Origin: Chlamydomonas sphaeroides
Taxonomy: Eukaryota > Chlorophyta > Chlorophyceae > Chlamydomonadales > Chlamydomonadaceae
NCBI GenBank assembly: GCA_001662425.1
Contig: BDDC01000754.1
Span: 2,886-36,867, forward strand
Length of the DNA stretch: 33,982 nucleotides
Direction of reading: 5' to 3'
Shown here: piece after piece, positions 33,972-33,982 of the stretch
Layout: every line of letters begins with the position of its first letter
Position numbering within the stretch: the first letter of the stretch is position 1
Notes under the pieces: generated by a model
Databases searched by the model: none
What the model was told of the DNA's origin: nothing
Seen by the model: only the letters and a program-made list of their open reading frames with translations
Made by a program: the position numbers and the translations under genes

Positions 33972-33982
33972 CCCCCCCCCCC
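33425..33982 (+). other. Intron of the FKBP-MsrA gene, ending in poly-C
   Basis: Begins GTGCGCC right after the in-phase exon end GTGGTGCAG. No further MsrA exon can be recognised before the window ends, so the next exon should lie to the right of the poly-C tract. Confidence 0.6.
33918..33982. repeat. Poly-C tract
   Basis: Fifty-one consecutive C, one T at 33969, then thirteen C to the window end. It is either a genuine homopolymer within the intron or a sequencing/assembly product at a contig edge. Confidence 0.95.

Overview
The window looks like nuclear DNA of a chlorophyte green alga, most likely a volvocine or other chlamydomonadalean. It is very GC-rich. Its genes are split into many short exons with clean GT...AG boundaries, and there are TGTAA-type polyadenylation signals. 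The proteins include a proline-rich extracellular sulfatase and a Pol5/MYBBP1A homologue with long Lys/Glu/Ser tails. I found no bacterial operon, CRISPR array, rRNA, convincing tRNA or intact transposon. Exon models were built by hand by matching splice sites and reading phase. In the plus-strand gene at 3588, the Pol5-like gene, the Nudix-like pair and the FKBP-MsrA gene every internal junction closes in phase, which is strong internal support.

Layout from left to right: (1) 1-2849, minus strand, a secreted sulfatase with a proline-rich stalk, cut by the left window edge. (2) 3588-9871, plus strand, a 15-exon secretory-pathway protein joining a degenerate Fringe/GT31-like region to an SGNH/PC-esterase-like region. 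(3) 9872-11444, intergenic, with simple repeats and a copy of a short dispersed repeat. (4) 11445-20040, minus strand, a complete 21-exon Pol5/MYBBP1A-like nucleolar protein of about 1515 residues. (5) 20434-23037 and 23782-26316, plus strand, two tandem paralogues with a degenerate Nudix-like motif. (6) 27528-30346, plus strand, a low-complexity protein with a ten-unit Tyr-x-Pro-Pro-Pro array. (7) 31037 to beyond the right edge, plus strand, a SlyD-like FKBP prolyl isomerase fused in frame to methionine sulfoxide reductase A. The window ends in a poly-C tract.

The genes do not form one pathway. The first two both look extracellular or Golgi-related (sulfate ester removal and polysaccharide modification) and are divergently arranged. 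The Pol5-like gene and the first Nudix-like paralogue are also divergent and share a 393-bp upstream region. The most interesting observations are the FKBP-MsrA fusion, the GT31-like/SGNH two-domain protein, and the mosaic pair of Nudix-like paralogues that differ in intron content and N-terminal exon.
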